From an uncultured Allomuricauda sp. (lineage in GTDB: Bacteria; Bacteroidota; Bacteroidia; Flavobacteriales; Flavobacteriaceae), in assembly GCA_937911965.1 (NCBI GenBank), contig CALDPL010000528.1, forward strand, positions 1 to 6,955: DNA of 6,955 bases, written 5' to 3'. Positions 5,553 to 6,955 of this stretch are shown here, one piece after another. The notes below the pieces were generated by a model that saw nothing but the letters and a program-made list of their open reading frames with translations, had not been told where the DNA came from and searched no databases. Made by a program: the position numbers and the translations under genes. The stretch's first letter is position 1; each line of letters starts with the position of its first letter.

Positions 5553-6955
5553 CTATCTCCTTCCCGTCTTCTTTTGCTCCTCGGCCTGTTCCATCATTTC
5601 CCGCATCTTGCGCTGGAAGCGGTTCTCCTTCTTGGGTTTCTTCTTGTTCTCCTGGATTCTGTCGTGGATCTTCTCTTCGTCCAAAATATAGTTCTTGATG
5701 GCCAACATGATCAAAATGGTGATCAGGTTGGACACAAAATAATACAGGCTCAGGCCACTGGCGTAGTTGTTGAAGAAGAACAGCATCATGATCGGGGACA
5801 GGTACATGATGAATTTCATGTTGGGCATCCCGGGCTGTTGCTGCATCTGCATGGTCTGTCCCGTGGTCATCATCATATAGATGAAGATGGCCACCGAGGC
5901 CAAAATGGGAAAGAGGCTCACATGGTCCCCATAGAAGGGGATTGCAAAGGGCAGATTGAAAATAGTATCGTAGGAGGACAGGTCCTCGGCCCACAGAAAT
6001 GATTTTTGCCTCAGGGAAAAAGAGGTGGGGAAGAACATGAACAGCGCATAGAAAATGGGCAGTTGCAACAGGGCGGGCACACAGCCGCTCATGGGACTCA
6101 CCCCTGCCTTGTTGTAGAGCTTCATGGTCTCCTGCTGCTTTTTCATGGCATTGTCCTTGTACTTCTCATTGATCTCGGTTATCTCGGGCTTGAGCACCTT
6201 CATCTTGGCCTGGGAGAGGTAGGACTTATAGGTCACCGGCGAAAGCACCAACCGGACGATGATGGTCATCACGATGATGGCGATCCCATAGGGCAGGAAG
6301 GAACTCAAAAGTCCAAAGAAAGGGGTGAACACATAACGGTTGATCCAGCCAAAGATGCCCCATCCAAAGGGAATGGAATCCGCGAGGCCCAACTCCTTGT
6401 AATCATCCAATATCTTTACATCGGTGGGCCCGTAGTACAGGTACATTTGCTGTGAGAGTTCGCCACCTTGCAGGTTCAAGGGGGCCACGGTCTCATATTC
6501 CTTGGTAAAAAGGGTTTCCTTGCTCTCCTCCTCCACCAGGTTCCTGGAGCTGATCTCCGCACTTTCAAAGGGCACATTGGATGCCAGGATGGAACTGAAG
6601 AAATGTTGTCGGTAGGAAAGCCATTTGACATCCTCCACGGTTTCTTCGTCCAGATCGCTGGTTTCCGACAATTTACTGATCTTGTCCCCCTCATGCCTAT
6701 AGGTCAATCGGGTATAGCGGTTCTCGTATTGGACACTCGGGTCCTGGCGCAAAGCCTTCATGTCCCATTCCAGGGAAATGGGCCTACTGCTGTTGATGAC
6801 CTGTCCAAGTCCCTGTGACCTGACCGTAAAATCCATCAGGTATTCCCCGGCTTTGAGCTCATAGCGGTACTCCAAATACCGGTCTTCCCCAACCTTGGCC
6901 TTCATGGAAAGTACCTGGTTGGCCCCACTTTGGGAAAGGGTGGGCTCAAAAAACA
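5553..6955 (-). CDS. yidC: Membrane protein insertase YidC (5' end outside window)
   Basis: YidC inserts and folds proteins in the inner membrane, alone or with SecYEG. The frame runs from the right edge to TAG at 5553-5555, giving 466 visible residues. The Met codon at 6903-6905 is internal, because the upstream residues (FFEPTLSQSG and on) continue the family sequence. About 150 N-terminal residues, including the first membrane segment, should lie beyond the window. Numbered from that Met, the end of the periplasmic P1 domain covers 1-175 and the conserved insertase core runs from about 190 to 405. Arg218 in IIVRLVLSP is the conserved groove arginine needed for insertion. A cytoplasmic helical hairpin follows (AKMKVLKPEITEINEKYKD, 233-251), then NKAGVSPMSGC (265-275), LPIFYALF (282-289) and the final YYFVSNL (388-394). 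The tail from 406 is highly charged and lysine/arginine-rich, suited to ribosome binding. A strong terminator follows the stop. Confidence 0.98.
   Translation of the reverse strand, partial: FFEPTLSQSGANQVLSMKAKVGEDRYLEYRYELKAGEYLMDFTVRSQGLGQVINSSRPISLEWDMKALRQDPSVQYENRYTRLTYRHEGDKISKLSETSDLDEETVEDVKWLSYRQHFFSSILASNVPFESAEISSRNLVEEESKETLFTKEYETVAPLNLQGGELSQQMYLYYGPTDVKILDDYKELGLADSIPFGWGIFGWINRYVFTPFFGLLSSFLPYGIAIIVMTIIVRLVLSPVTYKSYLSQAKMKVLKPEITEINEKYKDNAMKKQQETMKLYNKAGVSPMSGCVPALLQLPIFYALFMFFPTSFSLRQKSFLWAEDLSSYDTIFNLPFAIPFYGDHVSLFPILASVAIFIYMMMTTGQTMQMQQQPGMPNMKFIMYLSPIMMLFFFNNYASGLSLYYFVSNLITILIMLAIKNYILDEEKIHDRIQENKKKPKKENRFQRKMREMMEQAEEQKKTGRR

Overview
This window looks like chromosomal core sequence from a fairly GC-rich marine-type member of the Flavobacteriia (phylum Bacteroidota). 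The evidence is the flavobacterial style of the YidC, MnmA and DUF58 proteins, a clean Bacteroidota-type promoter box (TAnnTTTG) in front of mnmA, and the absence of obvious Shine-Dalgarno sequences before the starts. No mobile elements, tRNA or rRNA genes, or CRISPR arrays were seen.

Left part, plus strand (1-2533): the end of a MoxR-type operon. It holds the C-terminus of a probable DUF4350 protein, a complete MoxR-family AAA+ ATPase and a complete membrane-anchored DUF58 protein, separated by only 2 and 5 bases. The ATPase and the DUF58 protein are expected to work together as a chaperone-like pair at the inner membrane. The substrate is unknown.

Middle, minus strand (2526-5249): mnmA (tRNA 2-thiouridylase), then an FMN-dependent nitronate monooxygenase / FabK-like enzyme, then a small exported DUF2279 (YfiM-like) protein. 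They are read in that order toward the DUF58 gene. The DUF2279 and DUF58 genes converge and their 3' ends overlap by 8 bases. A clear promoter lies in front of mnmA. A weaker candidate promoter, flanked by two related CCAATT-centred palindromes, lies in front of the FabK-like gene.

Right part, minus strand (5250-6955): a roughly 300-base gap without a convincing gene, then the 3' three quarters of yidC (membrane protein insertase), whose start lies beyond the window. The gap holds two strong hairpin terminators. Both have their longer T run on the plus strand, although no plus-strand gene is visible there. Between the terminators and the mnmA promoter lies a cluster of competing inverted repeats that could be a structured RNA or an operator region.

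The protein-coding content is ordinary housekeeping and envelope biology, and I see no clearly new multi-gene system. The non-coding yidC-mnmA gap, the degenerate metal site of the DUF58 protein and the unresolved identity of the FabK-like enzyme are the points most worth checking.
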